NCBI GenBank assembly: GCA_003241595.1
Contig: QFOU01000001.1
Span: forward strand, 6,200-70,199
DNA from: Pseudomonas fluorescens
GTDB lineage: Bacteria > Pseudomonadota > Alphaproteobacteria > UBA2136 > UBA6156
Direction: 5' to 3'
Length of the DNA stretch: 64,000 bases
The notes below the pieces were generated by a model. That model made no database searches. It was not told where the DNA came from and saw only the letters and a list, made by a program, of their open reading frames with translations. Positions 1 to 8,701 of the stretch are shown here, piece by piece. A program made the translations under genes and the position numbers. Numbering within the stretch: position 1 is the first letter of the stretch; every line of letters begins with the position of its first letter.

Positions 1-1153
1 TACAGGTGGTGCCGGCAACGACTTTATTTACGGTGGTGATGGCAACGATACTCTGTTTGGGGGCGGTGGCGACGATACCTTCTATGGCGACTTGGGAGAC
101 GATACCATTGATGGTGGCACTGGTACTAATACATTGGATTTTTCGGCCATTACGACCAGTGTGACCATAAACCAGGCCGCTGGAACTGCGGTGGGTACGG
201 GGATTGGGAGTGATACGTTCACGAACATCCACCGCTTTATCGGCGGTTCCGCCAACGACAACTTTACCGGAACAAGTGGCAACGATTACTTCAATGGTAA
301 TAGTGGTGCCGACATTGTCACCGCCACCAACGGTAACGATACCTACGTGAACGTGGAGCAATATGGCGCGGCGAGCTATAATGCCCGCATTGTTGCGGAC
401 ATGGTGGCCGGGACGGTTCAGAAATATCTGGCAAATGCCAGCACCGTTACATGGACTGATACGTTGGTACCGTCAAATTTCGCCCACGTTTCCACCGGCA
501 GCTATGACGATATAATCACGGGCAACACGTCTTCCAACAACATCAACACCGGTGCGGGCAATGATACGATATATGCGTCTCGCGGCAACGACAATTATAA
601 CGGAGGGAGTGGGACCGACAGCCTCTATTACACCACCCTGGGTGGCAATATCATACAGAGCCTTGTGACACATACGATTAGTAAAAACGTGGATAACAGT
701 ACCGATACGATTCAGCTTTCCGGCAGTCTTGCCACCATTGAAAATATCTATGCAGGTAGTGGAAATGATACCTTCTTAACCAATGTATCCGGTCTTTCTG
801 CGTATAGCCGGATTGATGGTGGTGGAGGCACCGATACGGTGTCCTTCACCAGCGGGACGTTGAATGTGGAAGCCAATAGCTTTGCCAACGTGTTCAAGAA
901 CATTGAAGTTCTCGACCTGCGGAATGCCACCTTGGCGGGGGGCGATTCCTTCCAGATCACAGCCGCCGATATCATCAACATGACCAGCGCGCGCAGCCTG
1001 ACCATGCAGGTGACGAACGGCTTTAGTGCGGCCGTGAGTGCTGGCACCGGTTATACCATTGCCAGCGACACGAGCAGTGGCAACACGCGGACCGTGGTGT
1101 TCAGTAAGAGTGGTGAGAGCAACGTCACACTGAACATGATGACCTACTCGTAG
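1..1153 (+). CDS. RTX (hemolysin-type calcium-binding repeat) secreted protein, C-terminal part
   Basis: The frame is already open at base 2, so the gene begins outside the window; about 383 codons are visible. The first 40 codons hold consecutive glycine/aspartate nonapeptides of the GGxGxDxxx type (GGAGNDFIY, GGDGNDTLF, GGGGDDTFY), and further copies occur later (GAGNDTIYA, GSGNDTFLT, GGGGTDTVS). In RTX proteins such repeats bind calcium and fold into a beta-roll outside the cell. The last 100 residues lack repeats and would carry the uncleaved type I secretion signal. The next two genes encode a type I secretion ATPase and adaptor, which makes this protein their probable cargo. Whether it is a toxin, adhesin or enzyme depends on the missing N-terminus. 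Confidence 0.85.
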   Translation, partial: TGGAGNDFIYGGDGNDTLFGGGGDDTFYGDLGDDTIDGGTGTNTLDFSAITTSVTINQAAGTAVGTGIGSDTFTNIHRFIGGSANDNFTGTSGNDYFNGNSGADIVTATNGNDTYVNVEQYGAASYNARIVADMVAGTVQKYLANASTVTWTDTLVPSNFAHVSTGSYDDIITGNTSSNNINTGAGNDTIYASRGNDNYNGGSGTDSLYYTTLGGNIIQSLVTHTISKNVDNSTDTIQLSGSLATIENIYAGSGNDTFLTNVSGLSAYSRIDGGGGTDTVSFTSGTLNVEANSFANVFKNIEVLDLRNATLAGGDSFQITAADIINMTSARSLTMQVTNGFSAAVSAGTGYTIASDTSSGNTRTVVFSKSGESNVTLNMMTYS

Positions 1154-1185
1154 GCATTTGCCTGCATGTAGAAACCATTAGGGTT

Positions 1186-1214
1186 TTGCCAGCGCAGGCG
1201 CTTACGCCTATGGT
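1186..1214 (+). promoter_or_regulatory. Promoter of the type I secretion ATPase, leaderless layout
   Basis: TTGCCA at 1186-1191, a 17-nt spacer and TATGGT at 1209-1214 precede the ATG at 1221 by only 6 nt. This matches the layout seen at many other starts in the window. Confidence 0.5.
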
Positions 1215-1220
1215 GTGCCC

Positions 1221-3335
1221 ATGGCCGCACCACACCAACAACAAGACGACCAAACCCTTCTGCCTGCCGCATCTGCGGATGGCAGCGGCATTGCAACCTT
1301 ACTTACCCTTGCCTGCGCACCGTTGGGTGTGCGTTTTCCGCAAGAGCTTTTACTGAGCCTGCAGGGCACGACCCGATTTTTAGCTACACCTGAAGACCTT
1401 AACCTTCTGTTGGTGCACGCTGGTTTTGATGTTGATCTGACCTCGGGAACCGCATTGCCAGATGGCTTGCCCGTGCTGGTTTGGACTGGGAGCGAAGGGC
1501 CTTGGTTACGGTTGTCCAACGGTCAGTGGCATGATGTTCAGGGCTCTGCCTGCGTTGCGCCCGCACTACCGGGCACCCTGCGGCTTCTGACCTTGCGTGG
1601 ACTGCGTGATTCGGCCACTCAGGAGGATATCAGTGTCCGCAGCATTCTGGCCGGCTATAAACCCGAGTTGGTGCGCGTGGCCGGTATTGGCGTTCTGCTC
1701 AATGCCGTAGGTCTGGCCGTTCCGTTATTCAGTATGGCCATTTATGACCGTGTTCTGCCCGTGGGTGCCATTCGGACCCTGTGGTTGCTGGCCGTGGGGG
1801 TAGGGCTGGTATTGGCGCTGGATTTTGTTCTGCGCCTTGTACGTGCGCGCATGCTGGCGGCGCTTGCGCGGCGTTCCCACCTCACCCATGACGGGCCGAT
1901 GTTGACCCTGCTGTTGCGTCAGCGCGGCACCGGCACCCGCTGGGGCGAGCAGCTTGAGATGATGCGTCTCTCCCATGACGTTCGCGAGCAAGTGATCATG
2001 CACGTGTTGCCGACAGTCGCCGATATTCCCTTCGTACTGCTGTTCCTGTTTACCATTGCAATGGTGGCCCCGTCCCTGCTGCCAGTTCCGCTTGTGTTGC
2101 TGGCGCTGACGTTGATCGTGCAGGCGGGGATCTTGCCGCGGTTGCGGATTATGGCGGTACGGCAAGCCAATGCACAGCAGCGACGGGCGCAGGTATTGCT
2201 GGAATTGTTGCGGAGTTCGGTGATCACGCGTTTGACCAACCGCCAGCATGAGACTCTCTCCCGCTGGAACGTGGAAGCCGCCAAGGTGACCGAGGCCGAA
2301 GAACAAGGGCACTTTTGGACGAGCTTTGGACAGAGCCTGACCATTTGTGTGGCGCAGCTCAGCTTTGTGGTGATGTTGATCGCAGGGGCGGAGTTAGTGA
2401 TGAACGGTTACCTGACAGTAGGTGCGCTGGTCGCGTCTTCGCTCTTGTGTAGTCGGGCGATTACGCCGGCTCTGCACCTGGTGGATACGGCCGCGCGTAT
2501 CCAGAATATTCGTGCCAGCATGGCCCTGTTAAAAAAAGGATTAACGTGGCCCTTGGAGCCGTTAACTTTGGCTGATGGAACTCTGGAAACACTTCCGAAA
2601 TGCCACGGTGAAGTGCTGCTGGCGAATGTGTCGGTAAAAGCGGGTCCGACCGATTCACACGGAATTTTGCGCGGTATCAGCTTGCGTTTAGGGGCGGGTG
2701 AGCGCTGGGCCATTGTCGGTGGTGTGGGTGCGGGTAAATCGACCTTGTTGCATGTCTTGGCGGCAATGGTGGAGACCAGTGACGGTGATGTACGGTTGGA
2801 TGGCGTGGGGTATTCGCACATGCCGGTCACGGAGATACGGCGGCATGTTAGCCTGGTGAGTCAGACCCCTGTATTTGCCGATGTGAGTCTTCGGGAGACC
2901 ATTGCCGGTATGCGACCGGTGAATGAGGCGCGCCTGCATGAGGCACTGGAGATCAGCGGTTTTGGTGGTGTGATGGCGCAGAATGGCTTTGGTCTTGAGA
3001 TGTGTCCCGGGCCGAATGCCGAGCGTCTTTCCGGTGGTCAACGCCATATGCTGGCAATGGCGGCGGCGATCTATGCGCGTCCCAAAGTACTGTTGCTGGA
3101 TGAGCCGACCAGCCCGTTCGACCCGGATGCCGAACTGGCCTTCTGCGCCCGTTTAAAACCGTGGCTGGAACGCACACAGACGACGCTGGTACTTGTGACC
3201 CACCGTGACGCGTTGCTCTCCCTCGTTGATTATGTGGCCGTGCTGGTGCAAGGCCGGTTGATCGCCGGTGGTGACAAGCATCAGGTGATGAAGCAATTGC
3301 AGGCTCCTGCGTCTTCCAAGAAGAAAGTGGCCTAG
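1221..3335 (+). CDS. Type I secretion system permease/ATPase with C39-like N-terminal domain
   Basis: Inner-membrane ABC exporter of 704 aa, expected to drive export of the upstream RTX protein. Order: an N-terminal domain of about 130 residues resembling a C39 peptidase domain but without a catalytic cysteine at the usual place (SGIATLL), so probably a non-cleaving substrate-docking domain. Next comes a hydrophobic permease region (about 150-420), then an ATPase domain with Walker A GGVGAGKST near residue 500, signature LSGGQ, Walker B LLLDEP and switch histidine VTHR. The D-loop reads SPFD rather than the common SALD. A GTG lies two codons upstream at 1215, but ATG 1221 fits the promoter spacing better. 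The adaptor gene starts 3 nt after the stop, so the two are co-transcribed. Confidence 0.88.
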   Translation: MAAPHQQQDDQTLLPAASADGSGIATLLTLACAPLGVRFPQELLLSLQGTTRFLATPEDLNLLLVHAGFDVDLTSGTALPDGLPVLVWTGSEGPWLRLSNGQWHDVQGSACVAPALPGTLRLLTLRGLRDSATQEDISVRSILAGYKPELVRVAGIGVLLNAVGLAVPLFSMAIYDRVLPVGAIRTLWLLAVGVGLVLALDFVLRLVRARMLAALARRSHLTHDGPMLTLLLRQRGTGTRWGEQLEMMRLSHDVREQVIMHVLPTVADIPFVLLFLFTIAMVAPSLLPVPLVLLALTLIVQAGILPRLRIMAVRQANAQQRRAQVLLELLRSSVITRLTNRQHETLSRWNVEAAKVTEAEEQGHFWTSFGQSLTICVAQLSFVVMLIAGAELVMNGYLTVGALVASSLLCSRAITPALHLVDTAARIQNIRASMALLKKGLTWPLEPLTLADGTLETLPKCHGEVLLANVSVKAGPTDSHGILRGISLRLGAGERWAIVGGVGAGKSTLLHVLAAMVETSDGDVRLDGVGYSHMPVTEIRRHVSLVSQTPVFADVSLRETIAGMRPVNEARLHEALEISGFGGVMAQNGFGLEMCPGPNAERLSGGQRHMLAMAAAIYARPKVLLLDEPTSPFDPDAELAFCARLKPWLERTQTTLVLVTHRDALLSLVDYVAVLVQGRLIAGGDKHQVMKQLQAPASSKKKVA

Positions 3336-3338
3336 CTC

Positions 3339-4595
3339 ATGGCACGCATGACCCCCCTCACCCTGACCGCGTGCACCCTTGGCCTCGGGCTTGCTGCATG
3401 GATCACATGGGCGCCGCTGGATGAAGTGGTGCGCGGCATGGGACATATTATTCCTCAGGCGCGGACACAAACCATTCAGCACCTTGAAGGGGGCATCATT
3501 GACGCCATTCTGGTGCAGGAAGGCCAGGTGGTGGACAAGGGTGCACCGATGTTCCGTATTCATGACCAGACCGCCCGTACCGCGCGCGATGAACAGGCGA
3601 TTGGTTTGCAGGCGTTGATGTTTAAGCGCACCCGTCTGGAGGCCGAGCAAAATGGCTTGGCCAAGCCCGCATTCAACCCCACCGATGTGCAGGAACGCCC
3701 CGACCTTGCCCAGAACGAGCAACAGCTCTTTGATGCGCGACGCGATGATTTCCGGCGCCAGCAAGAGATCCTGCGCGAGCAGCAGCATCAGAAGAAATTA
3801 CAGGCCGATGATGCCACGGTGCAGGTGACGAATTTGCGGGAAGAACTGGCGACCGCACGGAAGCAATTGGGCATCAACCAGAAGCTCCGTGACAGCGGTG
3901 CGCTCTCGGAAAGCCGGTTGCTGGAAACGCAGGCGCAGGTGCAGCAACTGGAAACCCGGATTGCAACTGCAGAGGGGCAGATTCCGGTTTTGCGGGCCGC
4001 GCTTTCGGAATTGAGTAAACGCGAGAGCCAGTTGAACGAAGAGCGGTTGAGCAAAATTGCTGATGAACTAAGTACGGTGAATGTGCAGCTTAAGCAATAT
4101 GAAGAGCGCGATAAATCGCTAGGTGACCGTTTGGATCGGACCGTGGTGGTGGCTCCTGCCAATGGGGTGATCAACCGTTTGATGGTGACGACAGTAGGTG
4201 GTGTTGTGCAGCCGGGTGCGGCCCTCGCCGAACTGACGCCAACCGATGGGGCCTTGCTGGTAGAGGGCCGGGTTTCGGCGCGTGACCGGGCGCGTATTTG
4301 GAATGGCCAGCCCGTCACGGTACGTATCTCGGCCTACGATTACGCGAGTTACGGCAGCCTTGAAGGTGTGGTGCGCGATATCAGCGCCGACAGTTTACGC
4401 GATGAACAGGGCAATACGTTCTACCGAGTCACCATCAGTTTACCGGACAGTCATGCCGCGGCCAAAACGAAGACTGATACCCTTGCCAGTGCCAAACTGG
4501 TGCCGGGGATGACGGTGGACTTTTATGTTCGCGGGGAACGCAAGAGTGTGCTTTGGCAGGTGACGATGCCGTTCCGCCGGCTGTTCTTTTACTAA
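3339..4595 (+). CDS. HlyD-family type I secretion periplasmic adaptor
   Basis: A 418-aa membrane fusion protein that would bridge the ABC exporter to an outer-membrane TolC-type channel. One N-terminal transmembrane helix (about residues 8-24) is followed by a lipoyl half-motif (HLEGGIIDAILVQEGQVVDKG), long glutamine/glutamate-rich coiled-coil segments (about 85-245), the second lipoyl half (VVVAPANGVINRLMV) and a beta-barrel C-terminus. Length and order are normal for the PrtE/LapC branch. It begins 3 nt after the ATPase stop. No TolC gene follows, so the outer-membrane partner must be encoded elsewhere. Confidence 0.9.
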   Translation: MARMTPLTLTACTLGLGLAAWITWAPLDEVVRGMGHIIPQARTQTIQHLEGGIIDAILVQEGQVVDKGAPMFRIHDQTARTARDEQAIGLQALMFKRTRLEAEQNGLAKPAFNPTDVQERPDLAQNEQQLFDARRDDFRRQQEILREQQHQKKLQADDATVQVTNLREELATARKQLGINQKLRDSGALSESRLLETQAQVQQLETRIATAEGQIPVLRAALSELSKRESQLNEERLSKIADELSTVNVQLKQYEERDKSLGDRLDRTVVVAPANGVINRLMVTTVGGVVQPGAALAELTPTDGALLVEGRVSARDRARIWNGQPVTVRISAYDYASYGSLEGVVRDISADSLRDEQGNTFYRVTISLPDSHAAAKTKTDTLASAKLVPGMTVDFYVRGERKSVLWQVTMPFRRLFFY

Positions 4596-4632
4596 AACCG
4601 TTTTACTTGACGGCTACGCCTTCCACACCAGC

Positions 4633-5262
4633 TTATTGAACAACCTTGCAACATACTGCGTAGGGCAAGACGCAGGCTTCGCCGCGCCAGCCAGCGCTGT
4701 AAGCATCGGCAACCCATCCATTCCCTTGCGGATGACTTGCGTGCAAGAAACCGGTTGAAGAACTACCACAAAGACCGCTGCCCGGTGTTTCGGCCATGGC
4801 ACCCCCACCGGTCATCATTTCATCCGCAGCGCATCCTGCATAGCTTGCATTGGTACCGCCGCCGCCCTGCGAGATACGGCACTGCAAGCGGCCGATTCGA
4901 GGCGTGTTTGCAATACAATTGGTACCATTGAATGCGCCGCCACTCGCCGCACAGGATATGATCGAATTGATAGTATTTTGCATGGACGTGAGATCAACCG
5001 CAGTGACACAGCCCTCACTATCGGCACCGTTTATACCCGGGGCATACAGCATCTTCTTGCGGGAACAGACTACAATCTGATTAACCCGTACATCGACCAT
5101 ATCGGCTTTGTCGGCAGCGTTTTTCGCCATGCTTGACAGAGCGGTCCATGTCATCTGGTTTTCCAAGGACGAACCTGCGGTACGCTCTTGCGCCAAGGTA
5201 AAAGGTGCCAGCAATACCGCACTACAGATGACAGCGAGACCCCATAGATGATGGCTCTTCAT
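4633..5262 (-). CDS. Cys-rich secreted protein of unknown function
   Basis: A 209-aa protein with an N-terminal signal peptide (hydrophobic segment, likely cleavage after TLA) and ten cysteines in the mature part. The C-terminal half has a TGGG motif followed by spaced cysteines, HPQGNGW and a terminal CVLPYAVCC. This pattern resembles the C-terminal domains of PilV/shufflon-type minor pilins and some surface proteins. That similarity is by eye only and there is no prepilin N-terminus. AAGGA lies 11 nt upstream of the chosen ATG. It sits alone, convergent with the type I secretion adaptor, so an envelope or exported location is reasonable but its function is unknown. Confidence 0.65.
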   Translation of the reverse strand: MKSHHLWGLAVICSAVLLAPFTLAQERTAGSSLENQMTWTALSSMAKNAADKADMVDVRVNQIVVCSRKKMLYAPGINGADSEGCVTAVDLTSMQNTINSIISCAASGGAFNGTNCIANTPRIGRLQCRISQGGGGTNASYAGCAADEMMTGGGAMAETPGSGLCGSSSTGFLHASHPQGNGWVADAYSAGWRGEACVLPYAVCCKVVQ

Positions 5263-5537
5263 GATTCTTCAATATCCTTTGCTGTTTCTTTTCCTGTTTA
5301 TTTTTATAGGAGCTTATAGGGTTGCGTGCCATTCTTTCTTGACCAACCCCAGGCACTCTCAACCACGCGCCAATAGGAACGGCGAATAAAGAAGCACCTG
5401 ACAACGCATAACAGCAGCTTGAGTGTGGGCATGTCGACTTCGGGCAATGACACCGGCAGGCTGATGCTGCGGTGAGGTAGCTTGCAATATAGAATATGGC
5501 CGTTCCGCAGGTTGTTCTTCTTTTCAATTTATAAAGT

Positions 5538-6251
5538 TTAGTCGCGCGGAGCCGAGGCCAGAACCGGCACCGTAATCACCAGCAAAAGCACACCAATCGG
5601 TATGGCGAAGCCCATGCCGAGCCAGAGGAAACCGAACGCCCCCACGACACTGCCGGTGATGAAGCTGAGAATCATCGTGGTGTTGACCTTGAGGCGGTAG
5701 TAGTTCGGTAACGGCAGCGGAATGTTATGAGTGGTACGGCGACGTGGTACGCAGCGGTAAATGAGGTGGCCGAGCTCGGTGGCGATATCGTTGAGGGTAC
5801 CGGTATGGTGTGTTGTGCGCAGATTGGTGATAAGCCCGCCCGTGCCGTTTTGCAGGCCCATGAGCATGCCCAGCAGCATGATACCGCAGATGGGGATCTG
5901 CCATTCTGGTGGCATGAATAATCCGTAAAGACCGAAGATGATGATGAGAACTCCTTCGAACGCCAGTGGTAGGGCATAGCGGTGGTGGGGACGGTGGCGT
6001 TCTCCCCAGTTGACGAACAGGGAGGCGAGCACGGCACCGCCCATGAAGGAGATCACGCCGGTGACGGCGAGGATCAGGATATCCCAGTGGTGCAGCACCA
6101 ACATATCGGCCGCGGTGGCGACCATACCGGTGAGATGCGAGGTGTATTGTCCGATGGCGAGGAAACCGCCGGCGTTGACGGCTCCGGCCAGTGTGGCGAG
6201 GAAGAGGCCGAGGCGGAAATCGGTTTTAGGAGTGCGGAGTGGGTGCAGCAT
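5538..6251 (-). CDS. DUF1275 (YoaK-type) membrane protein
   Basis: A 237-aa integral membrane protein with about six hydrophobic helices. The N-terminal GAVNAGGFLAIGQYTSHLTGM stretch and the central MGLQNG motif are typical of DUF1275/YoaK proteins, a widespread family without an agreed function. Family members are usually 220-240 aa, so the gene looks complete. The 275 bases between it and the upstream secreted-protein gene contain no convincing gene. It is transcribed alone and stands downstream of, but apart from, the acetate symporter operon, from which it is separated by a terminator. Confidence 0.8.
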   Translation of the reverse strand: MLHPLRTPKTDFRLGLFLATLAGAVNAGGFLAIGQYTSHLTGMVATAADMLVLHHWDILILAVTGVISFMGGAVLASLFVNWGERHRPHHRYALPLAFEGVLIIIFGLYGLFMPPEWQIPICGIMLLGMLMGLQNGTGGLITNLRTTHHTGTLNDIATELGHLIYRCVPRRRTTHNIPLPLPNYYRLKVNTTMILSFITGSVVGAFGFLWLGMGFAIPIGVLLLVITVPVLASAPRD

Positions 6252-6330
6252 AATGTTAGTTATTTGGTGTTTTAGGGGGTGGTGTCCAGCATTGGTCTCT
6301 TTCAGGCCAGTATTGAAGGAGCCGAGTGTG

Positions 6331-6356
6331 ACAAAACCCCCTGACGGGGGTTTTGT
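6331..6356 (-). terminator. Terminator after actP
   Basis: Perfect 11-bp inverted repeat (ACAAAACCCCC / GGGGGTTTTGT) around a 4-nt loop, 16 nt past the actP stop on the minus strand. Confidence 0.85.
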
Positions 6357-6371
6357 ACGGTTCCAGTAAGG

Positions 6372-8066
6372 TTAGTGTTTAGAGACCTCCAGAGCTTCCA
6401 GTGTACCGATCTCGGAGCGGAGTTGTTGCGACTCGAAGGCTTCGCGTTCGGCACGGCCACTGGCGGATTTGTCGGTGAGCGACCCGATGATCGCACCGAT
6501 AAAGGCCAGCGGGATGGAGATGAGTGCCGGGTATTCGTACGGGAACACCGGAGTGGCGTAACCGAAGATATTCACCCAAACCACGGGGCTGAGGATCACC
6601 AGACCCACGGCCGTCATGAGACCCAGCATACCGCCCAGCACCGCACCGGTGGTGGTCAGCTTCTTCCAGTAGGTGGAGAGCAGGATGATCGGGAAGTTGG
6701 TACTTGCGGCGATGGCGAAGGCCAGACCCACAAGGAACGCCACGTTCTGCTTTTGGAACAGGATACCCAGACCGATGGCCAAGATACCAAGCACGATGGA
6801 AGCGGCACGGGAGACGCGCAGTTCTTCTTTCTCGGTGGCTTGCCCCTTACGGATGACGTTGGCGTAGAGATCGTGGCTTACAGCCGTGGCACCGGCCAAG
6901 GCGAGGCCCGACACCACGGCCAGGATGGTGGCGAAGGCGACTGCGGAGATGAATCCGAAGAAGAGGTCTCCACCGGTGGCGTGAGCCAAGTGCACGGCGG
7001 CCATGTTCTTGCCCCCGATCAGACCACCGTCGGCGGCCAGGAAGGCGGGGTTGGTACCCACCAGCACGATGGCACCGAAACCGATGATGAACGTGAGGAT
7101 GTAGAAGTAGCCGATAAAGCCTGTGGCGACGAACACGGACTTACGCGCTTCCTTGGCGTCTTTCACAGTAAAGAAGCGCATGAGGATGTGCGGCAGACCG
7201 GCGGTACCCAACATGAGGGCCAGACCGAGCGACACGGCCGAGAACGGATCCTTCACCAGACCGCCCGGGGCCATGATGGCCGTCCCCTTGGCATGCACGG
7301 TGGTGGCCTGCGTGAACAAGTCGGCAATGTTGAAGTTGACGTGGAGCAGCACCATGAAGGCCATCACCGAAGCACCGACCAAGAGCAGTACGGCTTTGAT
7401 GATCTGTACCCATGTGGTGGCCAGCATACCGCCGAAGGTGACGTAGAGCATCATCAGCACACCCACGATCACGACAGCGGTGGCATAGGGCAGACCGAAG
7501 AGCACCTCGATGAGCTGACCGGCACCGACCATCTGGGCGATGAGGTACAGCAGTACGGTGGCTAAGGAACCAAAGGCCGCAAGCGTACGTACGGGCTTTT
7601 GCTCGAGGCGGTAGGCGGCGACGTCGGCGAAGGTGTATTTCCCGAGGTTACGCAGGCGTTCGGCGACGAGGAACATCATCACCGGCCAACCCACAAGGAA
7701 CCCGATGGAATAGATCAGACCATCGAACCCCGAGGTGAATACGAGGGCGGAAATACCGAGGAACGACGCGGCGGACATGTAGTCCCCGGCGATCGCCAGG
7801 CCGTTTTGCACACCGGAAACACCGCCCCCGGCGACGTAGAAGTCGGATGCCGTACGGTTTTTGCGGGCGGCCCAGTAGGTAATACCTAACGTGGCTCCCA
7901 CGAATATCAGGAACATGGTAATGGCCGAGAGGTTCAGCGGTTGCTTGTCCATCTGGCCGGTGAGGGCATCCGCCAGCACGGGGTTAGTCAGCCCGAACGT
8001 GAGGAGTGCCGCGAACAGGCTCGCCAGCGAATACTTTCCGAGGCCGCCTGAGAAGAGTGATTTCAT
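6372..8066 (-). CDS. actP: Cation/acetate symporter ActP
   Basis: Sodium:solute symporter family protein importing acetate and related short monocarboxylates. From the chosen start it has 564 aa with about 13 transmembrane helices and the glycine-rich family signatures [13 protein letters not shown] near the N-terminus and [17 protein letters not shown] in the middle, as in ActP. An AAAGGA ribosome-binding site lies 7 nt before ATG 8066. A longer reading from ATG 8102 would overlap the upstream DUF485 gene and has no such site. It is co-transcribed with that gene, the usual yjcH-actP pairing. The absence of an adjacent acs gene is unremarkable. Confidence 0.92.
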   Translation of the reverse strand: MKSLFSGGLGKYSLASLFAALLTFGLTNPVLADALTGQMDKQPLNLSAITMFLIFVGATLGITYWAARKNRTASDFYVAGGGVSGVQNGLAIAGDYMSAASFLGISALVFTSGFDGLIYSIGFLVGWPVMMFLVAERLRNLGKYTFADVAAYRLEQKPVRTLAAFGSLATVLLYLIAQMVGAGQLIEVLFGLPYATAVVIVGVLMMLYVTFGGMLATTWVQIIKAVLLLVGASVMAFMVLLHVNFNIADLFTQATTVHAKGTAIMAPGGLVKDPFSAVSLGLALMLGTAGLPHILMRFFTVKDAKEARKSVFVATGFIGYFYILTFIIGFGAIVLVGTNPAFLAADGGLIGGKNMAAVHLAHATGGDLFFGFISAVAFATILAVVSGLALAGATAVSHDLYANVIRKGQATEKEELRVSRAASIVLGILAIGLGILFQKQNVAFLVGLAFAIAASTNFPIILLSTYWKKLTTTGAVLGGMLGLMTAVGLVILSPVVWVNIFGYATPVFPYEYPALISIPLAFIGAIIGSLTDKSASGRAEREAFESQQLRSEIGTLEALEVSKH

Positions 8067-8088
8067 CATCTTATCCTTTGATTGCTCT

Positions 8089-8397
8089 TTATTTCGACGC
8101 ATTGCGCAGGGCTTCGCGGGCCTTCGCGGTCAGGGGGTCGAATACAGTGTTAGAGATGCGTACGTAAATGCCGGTGAGCGCCATGGCCAAGAGGATCAGG
8201 CCGAGACCCAGCGGAATACCGAGGGTGATGGGGCTGCCTTCGGCAATCGGAGTACCCAACAGTTTGGGGTCGAACGCAATCAGCAAAATGAACGCGACAT
8301 ACGCCACGAGCATAATGAGGCTCATGACGATGGAAATGCGCCGCCGTCGGGTGACTAACTCGACATAATGCGGGTTGGTGAGGAGGGAGTCGGACAT
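8089..8397 (-). CDS. DUF485 membrane protein (YjcH-like)
   Basis: A 102-aa protein with two transmembrane helices (about 25-45 and 60-82) and the DUF485 start pattern ([14 protein letters not shown]). DUF485 genes almost always precede actP-type symporters, as here, and are thought to help assembly or regulation of the transporter; the mechanism is not established. AAAGG stands close before the ATG. Its stop lies about 20 nt before the actP start, which indicates translational linkage. Confidence 0.85.
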   Translation of the reverse strand: MSDSLLTNPHYVELVTRRRRISIVMSLIMLVAYVAFILLIAFDPKLLGTPIAEGSPITLGIPLGLGLILLAMALTGIYVRISNTVFDPLTAKAREALRNASK

Positions 8398-8701
8398 GGC
8401 ATGGCCTTTCTGATGTCAAACGATTTGGTTGGGCAGGCTGCAGCGTCGAGGATACGGCGGGGGAGCCTTTGAAAATCTTACATGGCTCGCATGGGGTCGT
8501 GCAGGATTTTCTTCCGTAAAGCTTATGCAATACCGCGAGGAAATATCGGACTAGCACCAGCCTGACATGAGAACCAATACTCATTAAATAATTTATGTTT
8601 CATACGCTTAATAAGCTTGTGCGGCGCAAAAGCTGGAGAGCTGATATGAGGTTTTATGGCCGTGAATGCAACTCTGGCAGCCAAGCGGCGTTAGTGGATT
8701 T

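Noticed and set aside
1..200. Direct repeats resembling a CRISPR or tandem-repeat array
   Set aside because: The periodicity is 27 bp in frame and encodes RTX nonapeptides; there are no spacers.
5222..5527. 101-codon minus-strand frame between the Cys-rich protein and DUF1275 genes
   Set aside because: It overlaps the supported gene start, has no ribosome-binding site and an implausible composition.
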